Source of the DNA: Laguncularia racemosa
Taxonomy: Eukaryota; Streptophyta; Magnoliopsida; Myrtales; Combretaceae
Assembly (NCBI GenBank): GCA_037954665.1
Contig: JBBMOL010000008.1
Span: 10,633,559-10,697,558 of the forward strand
Direction: 5' to 3'
DNA length: 64,000 bases
This document shows positions 46,314 to 57,130 of this stretch, piece after piece. The notes beneath the pieces were generated by a model, which was given only the letters and a program-made list of their open reading frames with translations, was not told the DNA's origin and did not search any database. Every line of letters starts with the position of its first letter. Positions within the stretch are counted from its first letter, which is position 1. The position numbers were made by a program, and so were the translations under genes.

Positions 46314-47154
46314 TGATGTGCTTAAAAATGAATCCAAGCACATGAACTCAATCCAAATGATTAATAAATCTACAAATGCTTAATTATACTTAAAATTAGT
46401 GTGAATCAAGGATGAACAAATCTCAATGGCGTGAACCAAATTAGATGAATCACAAGGGAATTCCAATACCAATCAAATTACATATAAAATGCAATTCCAA
46501 TATCTAAAATTGGTTTGTAATCTTAGCAATATGAACCCTAAATTGGCGTGAACAACAAGTAGATAAATCAACCTATTATCACTAGATATTACACACTAGT
46601 AATAAAAGGAAGCAACTTAGAAGATCTTGATATTACTTATAAGAAATTCCAAGTCAAATTCCAAGAGTGGATGTTTTAGCAAGAGGAACTCTCTCTCTCT
46701 CACGGCAACAAAGTGTATTTTTCAAAATGACATAAGCTCCCTAAAAACCCTACTTTTCAAGTATTTATACTTGCTCCAATTAGGGTAAAAATGTTCAAAA
46801 AATTACACATATGCCACTAAGTGGCCGGTTCTAAAATCAAAGTACAAGTACCAAAATAAACAAAAATTGGCCGGTTCTTCAAATAATAATTACAAGTTCA
46901 AAAGATGGTTTCCAAGTGGCCGGTTCTTCAAGTCAAGTGGACACATTGTGGACTGTTGGTTGTGAGTCCAAGAATGTCTCGCAAGTTGATTCTTAGTGCA
47001 TGTTAATTGGCTATCCTGTAAAACCGATCAATGTACTTGTTAAAGTGAAAAAAATCAAACATTATTAGATAAAAATGGCCATACGTGGATATTTAGGCTC
47101 ATACATCCAAGTCAGGTTCCCCCATAGCTGGAACCACATGGTAGATTCCCATCA
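46314..47154 (-). repeat. 3' LTR of gag-protease copy 1
   Basis: On the minus strand begins TGATGGGAATC and ends CATCA, so the ends are inverted TGATG/CATCA. The other LTR (50127-50989) is closely similar by eye. TATA box at 46762-46769. Confidence 0.9.
46762..46769 (-). promoter_or_regulatory. palindromic TATA box, 3' LTR
   Basis: TATAAATA on the minus strand, inside CAAGTA-TAAA-TACTTG, an inverted repeat with the TATA at its centre. Confidence 0.6.
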
Positions 47155-47740
47155 TCTCCCCGAGCCTCTGAAAGATTTGTCCTCAAATCTATGGGGTCAT
47201 CTCTTGAACTGAAACCTAATGTCTTGGTTTGCCTGTTTGCTGGACTTTTAGAAGAACCAAAAGTATTTCTAATTTGTTCTTGGAAAGAGTGCACCTCAGA
47301 TGGAGACATAGGTGTCATGACTATCCATGTACTACCCTTTCGAAACATGTAAGTGTTTTTTAACCCGTTATGTAACACCTTTCTATCAAATAACCAGGGT
47401 CTACCTAACAATAAGTGAAAGGCGCACATAGGAAGCACATCATAAATAATCTCATCGTTGTATTTTTCTCCTACACTGATTGGCACCTTTGCCCTCTGTG
47501 TAACATGCAAACTACCTTAATCATCTAACCAATGCAATTTGTAAGGGTTAGGATGCGAGCTAATGGCTAGTTGTAAATTATCTACTAATGTAGCAAATAT
47601 GACATTAGTGTAACTACCACTATCAATGAATAGCACACAACGGTTACCTCGAATTTGGAAAGGTGCGTGGAATAGGTCTCCCTCTATATGTTCCCGACAT
47701 CTAGAGATAAAGTCAAAACCTTGTGCAACACATTAATAGG
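47112..47740 (-). pseudogene. protease fused to a short polyprotein tail, copy 1
   Basis: The active-site block reads CVLFIDSGSYTNVIFATLVD (about 47640-47580) with Asp-Ser-Gly intact. After one stop the frame runs open from 47510 to 47112 (132 codons): VLPMCAFHLLLGRPWLFDRK, then TPMSPSEVHSFQEQI, and ends with a tail GFSSRDDPIDLRTNLSEARG. In chromoviruses such a protease is followed by RT; here it passes directly to a tail of the kind found at the polyprotein C-terminus, and the stop lies about 40 bp inside the 3' LTR. Confidence 0.82.
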
Positions 47741-49050
47741 TAAGTAATGTTGACCCTTTTTATCCTCATGTATCTCAGTGTTTTGATCATCATAGTACTC
47801 CTATAAAGCCATGGATAGATCTGTAGGCCTGACAGCTTCTTCTTCATCTTCTTCTTCGGTGCCCTCCATAATTGTCATTACTCTCTTATTGGGACATTGT
47901 GTAGCCATATGCCCAAATCCCATGTATTTGAAGCATTTAATCTAGCACATCTTCCCACTAGTCGACCCTGTTACTATCTACCTAACATCAGATCCAACTA
48001 CCTCTTTGCCCTTCACAGAAATAATTTTCTCTTTGTCTGTGCTAGGGGTAACTCTGTCTACTACCCTGATATGCTCACCTACTCCCTTTGGTCTACCCAA
48101 CTAACCATCAACCCCAATGGGCTTAATAGTAGTACTAGGCCTGTTACTAGTAATTGGAATAGGTTGGATCGCCTTTGCCTTTCCACTTTCAAGGCTAACT
48201 ATATAGCCTCATCAAGTGTACTATACCTCTGCAACTTAACGACATAGGCTATCTCATACTTCAACCCAAACACAAAACGTGCTAGGGTTTGCTTAGGAGA
48301 CTCTACTAACTCACATATGATCATTAAAGTTTCAAACTCTTGGATATAGTCATCCACTGTTTTTCCTCCTTGTCTTAATGTTTGTAGACACATAAACAGT
48401 TCCTGCCTATAGTGCTCAAGAATGAACCTCTTCCTTAGGACCCTTTTCATGTCTCTCCATGTGTGAATTTCAGCCTCCCCATCCCTTCATTTGCTGATCA
48501 CCAAATTCTTCCACCATAAGGTAGCATACCCTATGAACTCAATAGTAGCAAGACGAACTCTGGTATTATCATCTATCTTATAACACTAAAAAAGGCCCTT
48601 AACCTTATCCTCCCAATCCAGATAGTCATCTGCTAAACCCCTACCATCAAATGAAGGCATCTGCAGCTTCACATATTCTAAACCCCTAGGTGGCTTGAAA
48701 TCTCTGTTCGGGTAAGGATTGATCCCAAAGTTATCATTTCTCTCCTTCCTAAAGGTATGATGATCTCCTTCCTATGTTTCCTCCTCCTACTGCTCCCTCC
48801 CTTTGGACATTTTGAGGAGCTACTCTAGGTGGTGGTGTTAAAGGATTCGTTATTGGTGGTTGTGGCATCATCATCCTGTCAATCCTTGTTACTAGTGTAG
48901 CAACAATAGTGTTGAGGTCTTGAAGCTGTTCCTCTAAAGTTCTCCCACCTGTAGTACGATGACCCTATCCTCTACTAACTTGGCTATTGGCTTCATTGCC
49001 AAATGCCCCCATTCACATTGTCATTCGACATGGTTGTGGATTTGATTTGT
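47741..49050 (-). pseudogene. gag with zinc knuckle, copy 1
   Basis: From the N-terminus: a Leu-rich start EEQLQDLNTIVATLVTRIDR, a Pro-rich linker, then the capsid domain YVKLQMPSFDGRGLADDYLD, YATLWWKN, WRDMKRVLRKRFILEHYRQE, LRQGGKTVDDYIQEFETL and LARFVFGLKYEIAYVVKLQR (open 48450-48199). The zinc knuckle near 47945-47890 reads CFKYMGFGHMATQC, with the second Cys replaced by Tyr. An acidic linker follows. Its capsid domain differs from that of chromoviruses 1 to 3, so its source is another chromovirus clade. A few stops interrupt it. Confidence 0.84.
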
Positions 49051-50104
49051 TGAAGTACAAATATAATATAAAACAATGCAGTATACTCCCTTCACTACAA
49101 CAACACTTCACCCGCCACAACAATCAAATCACCTACAAAATAAACACAACTCTATATAACTTCACACACCATGGCAACACACACACACTTGTATACCCAC
49201 GGTGCAATTAAGCAAACAATATAACACACACTTCCTTATACTTCAATTATGGTAACAATAAGTTGAAGCAATAATTAAACACTTCCAAGTAGTAAGTTAT
49301 TGAATCCAACTAAGCAAGTGTTTAAGTATCAATACTTAATAACTTCTACACTTAAATGCTTGTTTTGAAATTCAAATTTTACCACTAAATTTACTTTTCT
49401 AATCACGGCACATACACAATCTTATACTCTGTGTGTAGCACATTCTTCTCATCACAACTCCACAACAATTTACAACTTTCTTCACTACACACTCACACAG
49501 CCACACATATAACACAAACATGGTACAATTCACTTTCAAACCTCAACACCACTTCAAGTGTAGCACTTTCTCACTTTAAGACACACAACACTACATGTTG
49601 CAACACCCTTTCAACTCAATACACACATGACACTAACTCCACCACACGACAACAAATTAAAAAACACTCTTAATGCAACCTTCTCCACAAATGGTAAGAG
49701 GAAAATTCAAATTCAAATAATAGTCAATCAATGTTACTCAATGAATTGCTTCAAACTTAAAAAAGGTGCTTGAATTTCAAATATTTTCCTTATCTCCACA
49801 AGGAAAATCTAGAATTTACAAATGACAAATACAATTTCTAAAAATTACGAACACACAATTCACTCTTCTTGTTTCAAATTTCCACTTTTCCAAATGATCA
49901 CCATGGATCACTCCTTCTTACTTACGGTAAACTCAAGGAAAGCAAGCTACCATAAGTTTTCTATGTCTACTTCAATCAACAACAATAGGAATGAAATAAA
50001 CTCCACAAACACTACTATAATTCACTTCAACAATTTTGGATCAAGAAATTAACTCCAAGAACCCTAATTGTCAAATGATGATCACGCAAATCCCTTCCTC
50101 AATT
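49051..50104 (-). other. leader of gag-protease copy 1
   Basis: About 1 kb without recognisable coding between primer site and gag. On the plus strand it is rich in CACAA/ACTTCA words (49080-49680), so plus-strand frames there are low-complexity shadows. Confidence 0.6.
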
Positions 50105-50121
50105 CTTATGCTTTGATACCA
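50105..50121 (-). other. primer binding site of gag-protease copy 1
   Basis: The minus strand reads TGGTATCAAAGCATAAG five bases after the 5' LTR end, a tRNA-Met-type site with one change in the core TGGTATCAGAGC. Confidence 0.85.
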
Positions 50122-50126
50122 AGTTA

Positions 50127-50989
50127 TGATGCACTTAAAAATGAATCCAAGCACATAAACTTAATCTAAATGATTAATCAATTTACAAATGCTCAATTAC
50201 ACTTAAAATTGGCATAAATCAAGGATGAACAAATCTCAATGGTGTGAACCAAATTAAATGAATCACAAGGGAATTTCAATACCAATCAAAAAACATATAA
50301 AATGCAATTCCAATATCTAAAATTAGTTTGTAATCATAGCAATATGAACCCTAAATTGGTGTGAAAAACAAGTAGATAAATCAACATATTATCACTAGAT
50401 ATTACACACTAGTAATAAAAGGAAGTAACTTCGAAGATCTTGATATTACTCACAAGAAATTCGAAGTTAAACTCACCACAATTTCCTAGAAATTGATAAG
50501 AGTGGATGTTTTAGCAAGAGGAACACTCTCTCTCTCACGACAACAAAGTGTATTTTTCAAAATGACATAAGCTTCCTAAAAACCCTAGTTAGCAAGTATT
50601 TATACTTGCTCTAATTAGGGTAAAAATGTTCAAAAAATTACACATATGCCACTAAGTGGTTGGTTATAAAATCAAAATACAAATACCAAAATAAACAAAA
50701 ATTGGCTGGTTCTTCAAATGATAATTTCAAGTGCAAAAGATGGTTTCCAAGTGGCTGGTTCTTTAAGTCAAGTGTACACATTGTGGACCGTTGGATGTAA
50801 GTCCAAGAATGTCCCACAAGTTGATCCTCAGTGCATGTTATTTAGCCATCCTGTAAAACCGATCAATGTACTTACTAAAGTGCAAAAAATCAAACATTAT
50901 TAGATAAAAATGGCTATATATGGATGTCTAGGCTCATACATCTAAGTCAGGTTCCCCCACAGTTGGAACCGCAGGGTAGATTCCCATAA
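50127..50989 (-). repeat. 5' LTR of gag-protease copy 1
   Basis: Collinear with 46314-47154. On the minus strand it starts TTATGGGAATC (TG mutated to TT) and ends CATCA. Confidence 0.9.
50596..50603 (-). promoter_or_regulatory. palindromic TATA box, 5' LTR
   Basis: Minus-strand TATAAATA inside the 18-bp GCAAGTATAAATACTTGC, a perfect inverted repeat apart from its central four bases. Confidence 0.62.
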
Positions 50990-51123
50990 GAAAAGAAGAG
51001 TTCATAGGTCAATTAGAGGTTTAAATACTATGACCATGAAAAGACTAATTTTCTCCCATACATAAACCTCATTACTTTTCTTGCCCTTTTGCTTAAATTA
51101 TTGATTTTGTATATATTTTTACA

Positions 51124-51603
51124 TCCTCCCCCTTTTATAGAATTTTTCATCCTTGAAGGTTACCTATGTTTGGAAAAAGCTCTAGATACTTCCTTCACAT
51201 TTCTTCTTCTAGCTCCCACTTTACTTCAAGTTTTGTTTGATTTGTCCATTATACATTGACGTAGGGAATCACTCTTCTCCTTAATACTTGTTTTGTCCAC
51301 AATTCTTGCAGGTCTTTCAATAGAGGATAAATCTAGCTGTAAATTTTAAGGTTCTAAAGCCACTACTTGATCTAGATTTGGCATAAATTTCCTCAATATA
51401 GATACATGAAATACATCATATACCCCTTCCAAACTTAATGGTAGAGCTAACCTATAGGCTAAATTGCCAATTCTTTCCAAAATTTCAAATGGACCTACAT
51501 ATCTTAAGTTTAACTTTCCTCTTAGACCAAATTTGATACTCCTTTAGTAAGAGAAACCTTCAACAAAACCTTATCTCTTGGAATTCTAAAGGGCGTTGCC
51601 TTC
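51124..51603 (-). pseudogene. integrase C-terminus of chromovirus 2
   Basis: Begins at a polypurine tract (AAAAGGGGGAGGA on the minus strand, next to the LTR). Minus-strand reading from 51603: PLEFQ, VSPTKGV-like, RGKLNLRYVGPFEILERIGN-like block, AYRLALPLSLEGVYDVFHVS, ALEPLNLQLDLSS(IER), and the chromodomain-like end. The strand and order match the LTR at 44581-51123. The rest of the element is cut off at 51604 by a CACTA-like end. Confidence 0.8.
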
Positions 51604-53572
51604 CACTATAGGAATTTTTTATATTTGGCAACATTTGTATATTTTACAAACGTCGCTGATCCCACTGTACTTTAGTTATGCTTATTGAACGTTTCATAAA
51701 ATATATTATTAGTGATGTTTTATGACTAATGTTAAATATATAAACTCTAATTCAATAATCTTTTTTTATTATTATTATTATTGTAAGAGTTGGTTTTTTT
51801 TTTCTTTTGCTAAATTTTTTGTTCACCCAATAAAAAACATTTTTTTAAAATAATTAGGTTTTTTTAGATTTTAAGACTTAGTTAATAAAAAAAAGCTCCA
51901 TTATTAAAAGAAAAAAACCAAAATGCCTTTCTTTGGTGAAAAAATAAAAAATAAAAAACCCCGATTGTTTAACCTACCTTTTATACCAAAAACATTTAAT
52001 TATTATTGCCCATTAACTTTCATCCCTCACGTCAGTTGTCTCTCTTTCTCTCATAGTTTGTCTCCTCTTTCTCTGTCTATGTCTCTTGCTTAACTTCATG
52101 GACGAGGAGCCATAAGAAGCAAATGAATTCAGTTAAATTTCCTATAGGAGTCTAAACTAACAACGTCTCTCACTTAAGGAATGAAGATCACTTGGAAACA
52201 TGAACCCTAGTCTTCAAGGTGAGTTTTTTTATATTGAGCATTCAATAAAATTAGGGTTTTAAGAAATGTTTTTGGGTAAATCAATTTTTTTCTTTAGGTC
52301 TCTATTCATGAATTCCTTTTTATTTCTATTTACATAGGATTTTTTTTTAATAGACTAGGAATAAACCTATGAAAAATGAATGTAAGCATACACAGATTAG
52401 ATATTAAGATTGAAGTTATGTGAGATACATTACCAGCAAACATGTTTGCTTGGGTCTTGGTGAGCTTTGCTGTGAAACCCAAGAAACTACATGTGTAGGA
52501 ATACAACATGGATTCTTCAACTTCTTCATCATTGGATTGATAGAAGTCAGGTTAGTTGTTATGTAACAATTTAAGAAAATGGCACATAATAAGCCTTGAA
52601 TGCGAGTAATTACCTATCAAAGACATTAAGAAGAGGTTTCTTATGTGATTATGATGTAAGATTAGGATCTTGCATACGGTTGTTTCCCAAGTAGACAATG
52701 TAAACCTGTCATTAATTGCAAAAAAGTTCCAAGAGAAAGACAGTGATTTTCAAACAAATAGTGAGTTTTGAATTAAACAAAGAAGGATGGAAAAAGTTAT
52801 AGTATGTGATTAAGTACTTTAGATTTGGACATGGAGGGGCCAAAGTAGATAGAGAATAACATAAACATGCTCTAAAAACACATATAGCAATAAGAAGTAG
52901 CCATTTTGTTTCCTTGGAAAGAACAAAGTTGGGTTAAGTTTATATAGGAGATGGGAAAAGAATGTGAGGCTGATGGTGCATGCATTCTAAGGCTTTTTAA
53001 GGTTGCTAGAACATTGACAGAACTCCTTATATGTTCATATTATGATGTAATCCATTAAAGATAGCTGAATAGAAATCCTTGTATATTCATTATGATGTAA
53101 TCCCTCAAAGATAGATGATTATAGAAGCAATGTTCTTCAGATACCAACTTTAAGATCGCTAAATTTGATGCATAAGTTATAATCTAGGTACAATTACAGT
53201 CTAAGAATCCATAAAGGTCCAATATACTTGTTTCCATAGTTCGAATATCAGAAAAGGAATTGGATCATCATTATACACATAAAGTTTTTAGGATGGTTGC
53301 ATTTCTTAGGGGAAAAAATGCTTGTGAATGAGACTTCAGAGAAAATTTTTCTTGTATTTGAACATTTTCACCATAAATGTCATCTAATGGTTATGTAAAT
53401 GAGAGTGTAATGACTATAATCTTTCATCTTCAATTAACAGTGGTTTTGTGAGTTTCCACTTATAATTTATATTTATCATAACCATTTAAATTATATGCAG
53501 ATGGTAGGTTATCCCCTGTCAATATGTTGCAATCAAGATGTAAGGTGCTAACTTTGGTATGTTTTATGCTTA
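51604..53572 (+). mobile_element. CACTA-like element end and adjacent non-coding DNA
   Basis: Integrase sequence stops at CACTATAGGAATTTTT, which has the CACTA terminus of plant En/Spm elements. The next ~400 bp are AT-rich, then a pyrimidine-rich stretch (52020-52100) and non-coding DNA with no transposase motifs. No complementary CACTA end was found up to 53572, so the element may be truncated and its right limit is a guess. Confidence 0.45.
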
Positions 53573-54559
53573 TGATATGCTTAAAAGGGACTCTAAGCAT
53601 ATGAAAACAATCTAATTAAACCACTCCTAAACGATAAGATCAAAATCGGTTCAAATTGGATCAAAATGCTAGAATTGTGTGAACCCTATTAGAGTGCCAG
53701 TAGATCTGAATGTTATAACTTACAAATTAATAATCTACAATGATCAAATTCTTCAAAACAACACTAAACAAACTTGAATGCCACATGAATTCAAACAAAA
53801 ACAACATGAACCAATCCTAGATCCCCTTTCTCAACAAAGTGATCCACGGTTCAAAACTAATCAATTGAAGCAACCAGAATTTGATTACAAATTCAGTCAA
53901 AATTCGGTTAATACACTTCCAAATCAACCCTAGATACTACTCACTAGAGAAGAAAGGAAATTGCAACAAGGTAAATTTGATATTACTCACAAATTAGCCT
54001 TGAAGCCACTCGCCACAATCTCAATTGGGATTTGAAATTGATAAGAGCAATTTAAATTAGGAAAAACCCTAACCCTCTCACGTAAAAGTGATGTTCTTTT
54101 TATGAAAATTTGGCTAACTTCTAAAAATCCTACTTAAGCAAGTATTTATACTTGCTCCCTTTAGGGTTAAAAAGTTCACAAAATTACAACTATGCCACTT
54201 TTAGGGTGGCCGGTCCTAAAAGACAATTACAAGCAAATGGAAGTGTCCCAAAAGAAACATTACAACATAAATAGTCCAAAGAAACAATTACAAATAAAAA
54301 AATAATAAGAATCCTCAAAGAGGCAATGTATCGAGGTGATGTCGATCACAGCAGGTCATTGGATGAGAATCTAATGATGTTCCTTTGCGATCAACAAATG
54401 AAAGTCATTTGGCATCCCGTGGATAAATATTGTTATACCTGTAAGATTATTACTCAAATAGTTATTAGATAAAAGAAATAAAGGTAAAATATGAGTGATT
54501 TGGATCATCATCCAAATCAACTTCTGTAACCGTCTAGGTTACTAGAAAAATTCCCATCG
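53573..54559 (-). repeat. 3' LTR of gag-protease copy 2
   Basis: 987 bp. The minus strand starts CGATGGGAATT (TG mutated to CG) and ends CATATCA. Blocks such as GGATGATGATCC and TCTTACAGGTA are shared with the solo LTR at 59407. Confidence 0.8.
54143..54150 (-). promoter_or_regulatory. palindromic TATA box, copy 2 LTR
   Basis: Minus-strand TATAAATA within GCAAGTATAAATACTTGC, identical to the 50591-50608 palindrome. Confidence 0.6.
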
Positions 54560-54919
54560 TCTCCTTGGGCCTCTGAAAGATTTGCCCTCAAATCTAGAGG
54601 GTCATTTCTGGAACTAAACCCGAATATCTTTGTTGGCCTGTTCTCCTAGTTATTAGATGTAATAGAAGTAGTTTTGATTTGCTCCTAGAATTTGTGCACC
54701 TCAGATGGAGTCATTGGAAATAGTACTATTTGAGACCCTCCTATACTAAACATATAGGTGTTTCTGAAACCATTATGGTTCCTTCCGATCAAACATCCAG
54801 GGCCTACCTAATAGCAAGTGGAACGCACACGTAGTGATCACATCACATAGAATCTCATCGTGATACTTCTATCCAACACTCATAGGCACCTTTGCCCTTA
54901 GTGTAACATGCATACTACC
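54560..54919 (-). pseudogene. protease fused to polyprotein tail, copy 2
   Basis: Minus-strand reading with stops: HLLLGRPWMF-like block, FPMTPSEVHKF, then NRPTKIFGFSSRNDPLDLRA and NLSEAQGDDGN before the polypurine-like tract. The passage from the protease block to the tail is the same as in copy 1 (TPMSPSEVH..., then NRQTK and GFSSRDDPIDLR). So both copies share one deletion structure. Confidence 0.78.
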
Positions 54920-56335
54920 TGATAAGTCGCAAATTACCCTTATCTAGAGTAATGAAATTGTGCTTTATTGTTGAATTTTTAGATGATTTGTTGAAGAAAA
55001 GGATGCTTAATGGAATGAATGTTAATTTCAGGATCCTCTAAAGTATTTTGGAGCTAAGGGAAGGAGTTTTGAAGAGTCGGAGCAAGTTTGGAAGGAATTG
55101 GATACATTACATGTGAAGAGAAAGAATTCTAGAAAGTACACAAGCGAGATACACGCCCATGCACTTTGCTGTTTTACTTGTGTATACTGAAGCGGATTTC
55201 TGGAAAGTACACGAGCAAAGTACATGCTCATGTACTTTGCTTGTGTATCTAAGTTTTGCTTCTGTTCGATGATGTTTCAAATACACGACCAATGTACACT
55301 CCTATGTACTTGCTCGTGTATATTCACATAAGGACACTTGGAAGCAAGCATGAGATACACGAACGAGATACACTACTTGTGTATCCGCTTGTGTATATAT
55401 CCAATCAGGGTACATGTATAAATAGACCGTCAGTTTGCCCTAGAAACGAAGGTTACAAATTTTTCATTTTCTCTCACTCTCATAACAGCAAGGGAAAGAA
55501 GATTCTATTGATTCCAAGGGAGATTGAAGACCCACGAAGAAGAAGATTCTATCTTTAAGGGTTGTGACCATGAATTTTATCTATTCTTCTAGTAATTGCA
55601 TTTCCTTTGTCCAATTTATGGAGGAGTAGGCCCTAGATTTAGATTTTATTTGAAACTTCTCTATCATGTGATGAAGATTTGGTCATTAATGTAAAGTTGT
55701 TGACTTTCTTATGATTAATTGCATGCTCTTCAATTGTTTCTTGGATTCATAGATCTGGAATATGAATTTATGCATGATATCGTATTAGTTAATTGAGAAA
55801 TTGTTCATATGATTAGATCTAATGCAATTAATGAGATTTGATTGTTCTTCTAGAGATAGGAAATAAGAGTCTTCTGTTTACATCGATTATTTTGATTCGA
55901 ATTCATGTGCTTTATGCAATTTTAGGTTGCTATTAACTAAGGAGAGATCCTATTTGATAAACCTAGGATTAGATAGGTTAATATACTTGAGAAAGTAGTT
56001 AACTTGACTAGAGAAATCGACAGTATAAGAAGTCAATTACGATAATCTTTAGAAATCTAATGAATTACATGATAGAGAAGGAGTAGAATAAGATCTAGGT
56101 TGCTTTTGTTAATTGATAAATCTTCAGAACCATTGTTGTTAGTGAGTTATTAGTTTTAAGATTAGAGTCATTAAGTTTCAACCAACATTATTAAGCAGCG
56201 GTTAGATAATAGGAACGGAGTTAGTACTAGTAGTTGGTGTATCTCTAAGGGACGACCTTGTGCTTACTCACTATATTACGCTACGATAGGTGCACTTGCC
56301 TATTGCTTCGTAGTAGGATTAAGAACAAGAATTCA
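54920..56335 (+). repeat. LTR of unassigned retrotransposon, probably solo
   Basis: Starts TGATAAGTCGC, interrupts copy 2 protease, and ends near GAATTCA (56335). A plus-strand TATA box lies at 55417-55424. The end region (cttactcactatattacgc, then gtgcacttgcctattgc) is typical in style of plant gypsy LTR 3' ends. No primer site or coding follows, hence solo or truncated. The U3 part holds GTACAC/GTGTAC inverted words, including a 38-bp hairpin at 55209-55246. The right boundary is uncertain. Confidence 0.6.
55417..55424 (+). promoter_or_regulatory. TATA box of the unassigned LTR
   Basis: TATAAATAGACC, a strong plant TATA box about 500 bp into the LTR, showing plus-strand orientation. Confidence 0.55.
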
Positions 56336-56682
56336 ATTTATTAAAACCTAGAAAATGACTTGGTTTTAGGTAAACTACAGAGAGAGGAAGATGATGATTA
56401 CCTTTACTATTATAGAGATTAGGAAATTGGGAGAATCAAGTTATTTAAATGTAATAGATATTATCTTTTAGAGAATATTAATTTAGAGTTTATAGACTTT
56501 CGTTGCGTTAAATGTTTGATATGGATTTATGAAATTTATTTTAAAGTTGTTGGATATATTGAATGCTTTTATATAGGAGTTACAAGTAAAAAAGTATCAG
56601 TGTTAATTCAAAGCCTTAACGTGTTTTGTGAGATAAAGATACGTCACAAACAGTAGCACGACCTAAGTTTTTGGGCTTTACA
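56336..56682 (+). repeat. end fragment of the 5' LTR of chromovirus 3
   Basis: Only the last ~350 bp remain, ending GGGCTTTACA next to the primer site. The gccttaacgtgt block is shared with the chromovirus 1 LTR end. The upstream part has been replaced by the LTR at 54920. Confidence 0.7.
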
Positions 56683-56689
56683 ACTTAGG

Positions 56690-56706
56690 TGGTATTAAAG
56701 CTTTAG
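56690..56706 (+). other. primer binding site of chromovirus 3
   Basis: TGGTATTAAAGCTTTAG, two changes from TGGTATCAGAGC in the core, 7 bp after the LTR as in chromovirus 1. Confidence 0.82.
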
Positions 56707-57130
56707 GTTTATGATCTTTAGAGACTTAAGTTTGAATCTATAGAGAATAGGTTAATGATCCTTATGACTTAAGTTTTGATTTATAGAGGATAGGTCATTG
56801 ATCCTGAAAAGCTTAGGTAATGATCCTTAGGACTAAACGATGGTCAATAGACATAAGTTTTAAACAATAGAGCATAAGATATGATCTTTAGTGGAGTTAA
56901 GCACTGGATTCGTAAGATTGAGATGTGAAGAGAGTGGGTAAAATATGGGATGTTTACTTAATTATGTAATTATTTTCTTGTATTATTACTTTACTTACAT
57001 TCTTTTAATTGCTAAGTTATATATATAAGAGTAAACCCATGTGTAGTGGTATATGTGTATATTACAGACTATGACACTAATCATGACTAATATTAACTTA
57101 AGTAGATACGATTGTCTCTTCTTAAACAGA

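Larger units (their letters stand above)
46314..50989 (-). mobile_element. gag-protease-only LTR retrotransposon, copy 1
   Basis: 4676 bp with two LTRs (841 and 863 bp), a primer site, a gag, a protease and a short C-terminal tail, but no RT, RNase H or integrase. Target duplication GAAAA. In element orientation the order is 5' LTR (50989-50127), primer site, long leader, gag, zinc knuckle, protease fused to tail, polypurine tract, 3' LTR (47154-46314). It resembles the TR-GAG class of non-autonomous elements but also keeps protease. Inserted into the chromovirus 2 LTR. Confidence 0.88.
44581..51123 (-). repeat. 3' LTR of chromovirus 2, split by an insertion
   Basis: Minus-strand relative of the chromovirus 1 LTR: 44581 on reads TGTAATGCTCC, the complement of an LTR 3' end, and 45190-45380 and 45720-45950 match blocks of 36200-36480 and 35040-35250. 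The LTR is broken at 46313/50990 by the gag-protease element and resumes to end at 51123 (TGTAAAAATATATAC on the minus strand). Without the insertion it is about 1.86 kb, like the 3' LTR of chromovirus 1. Confidence 0.85.
53573..54919 (-). mobile_element. gag-protease-only element, copy 2, truncated
   Basis: 3' LTR plus the protease-tail end of an element of the same family as 46314-50989, on the same strand. It is cut at 54920 by another LTR; gag, primer site and 5' LTR are missing. It is more diverged from copy 1 than the two copy 1 LTRs are from each other, so it is a separate, older member. Confidence 0.82.

Noticed and set aside
48987..50052. Plus-strand frames of 61-80 codons
   Set aside because: They lie opposite the leader of the gag-protease element and reflect CA-rich sequence.
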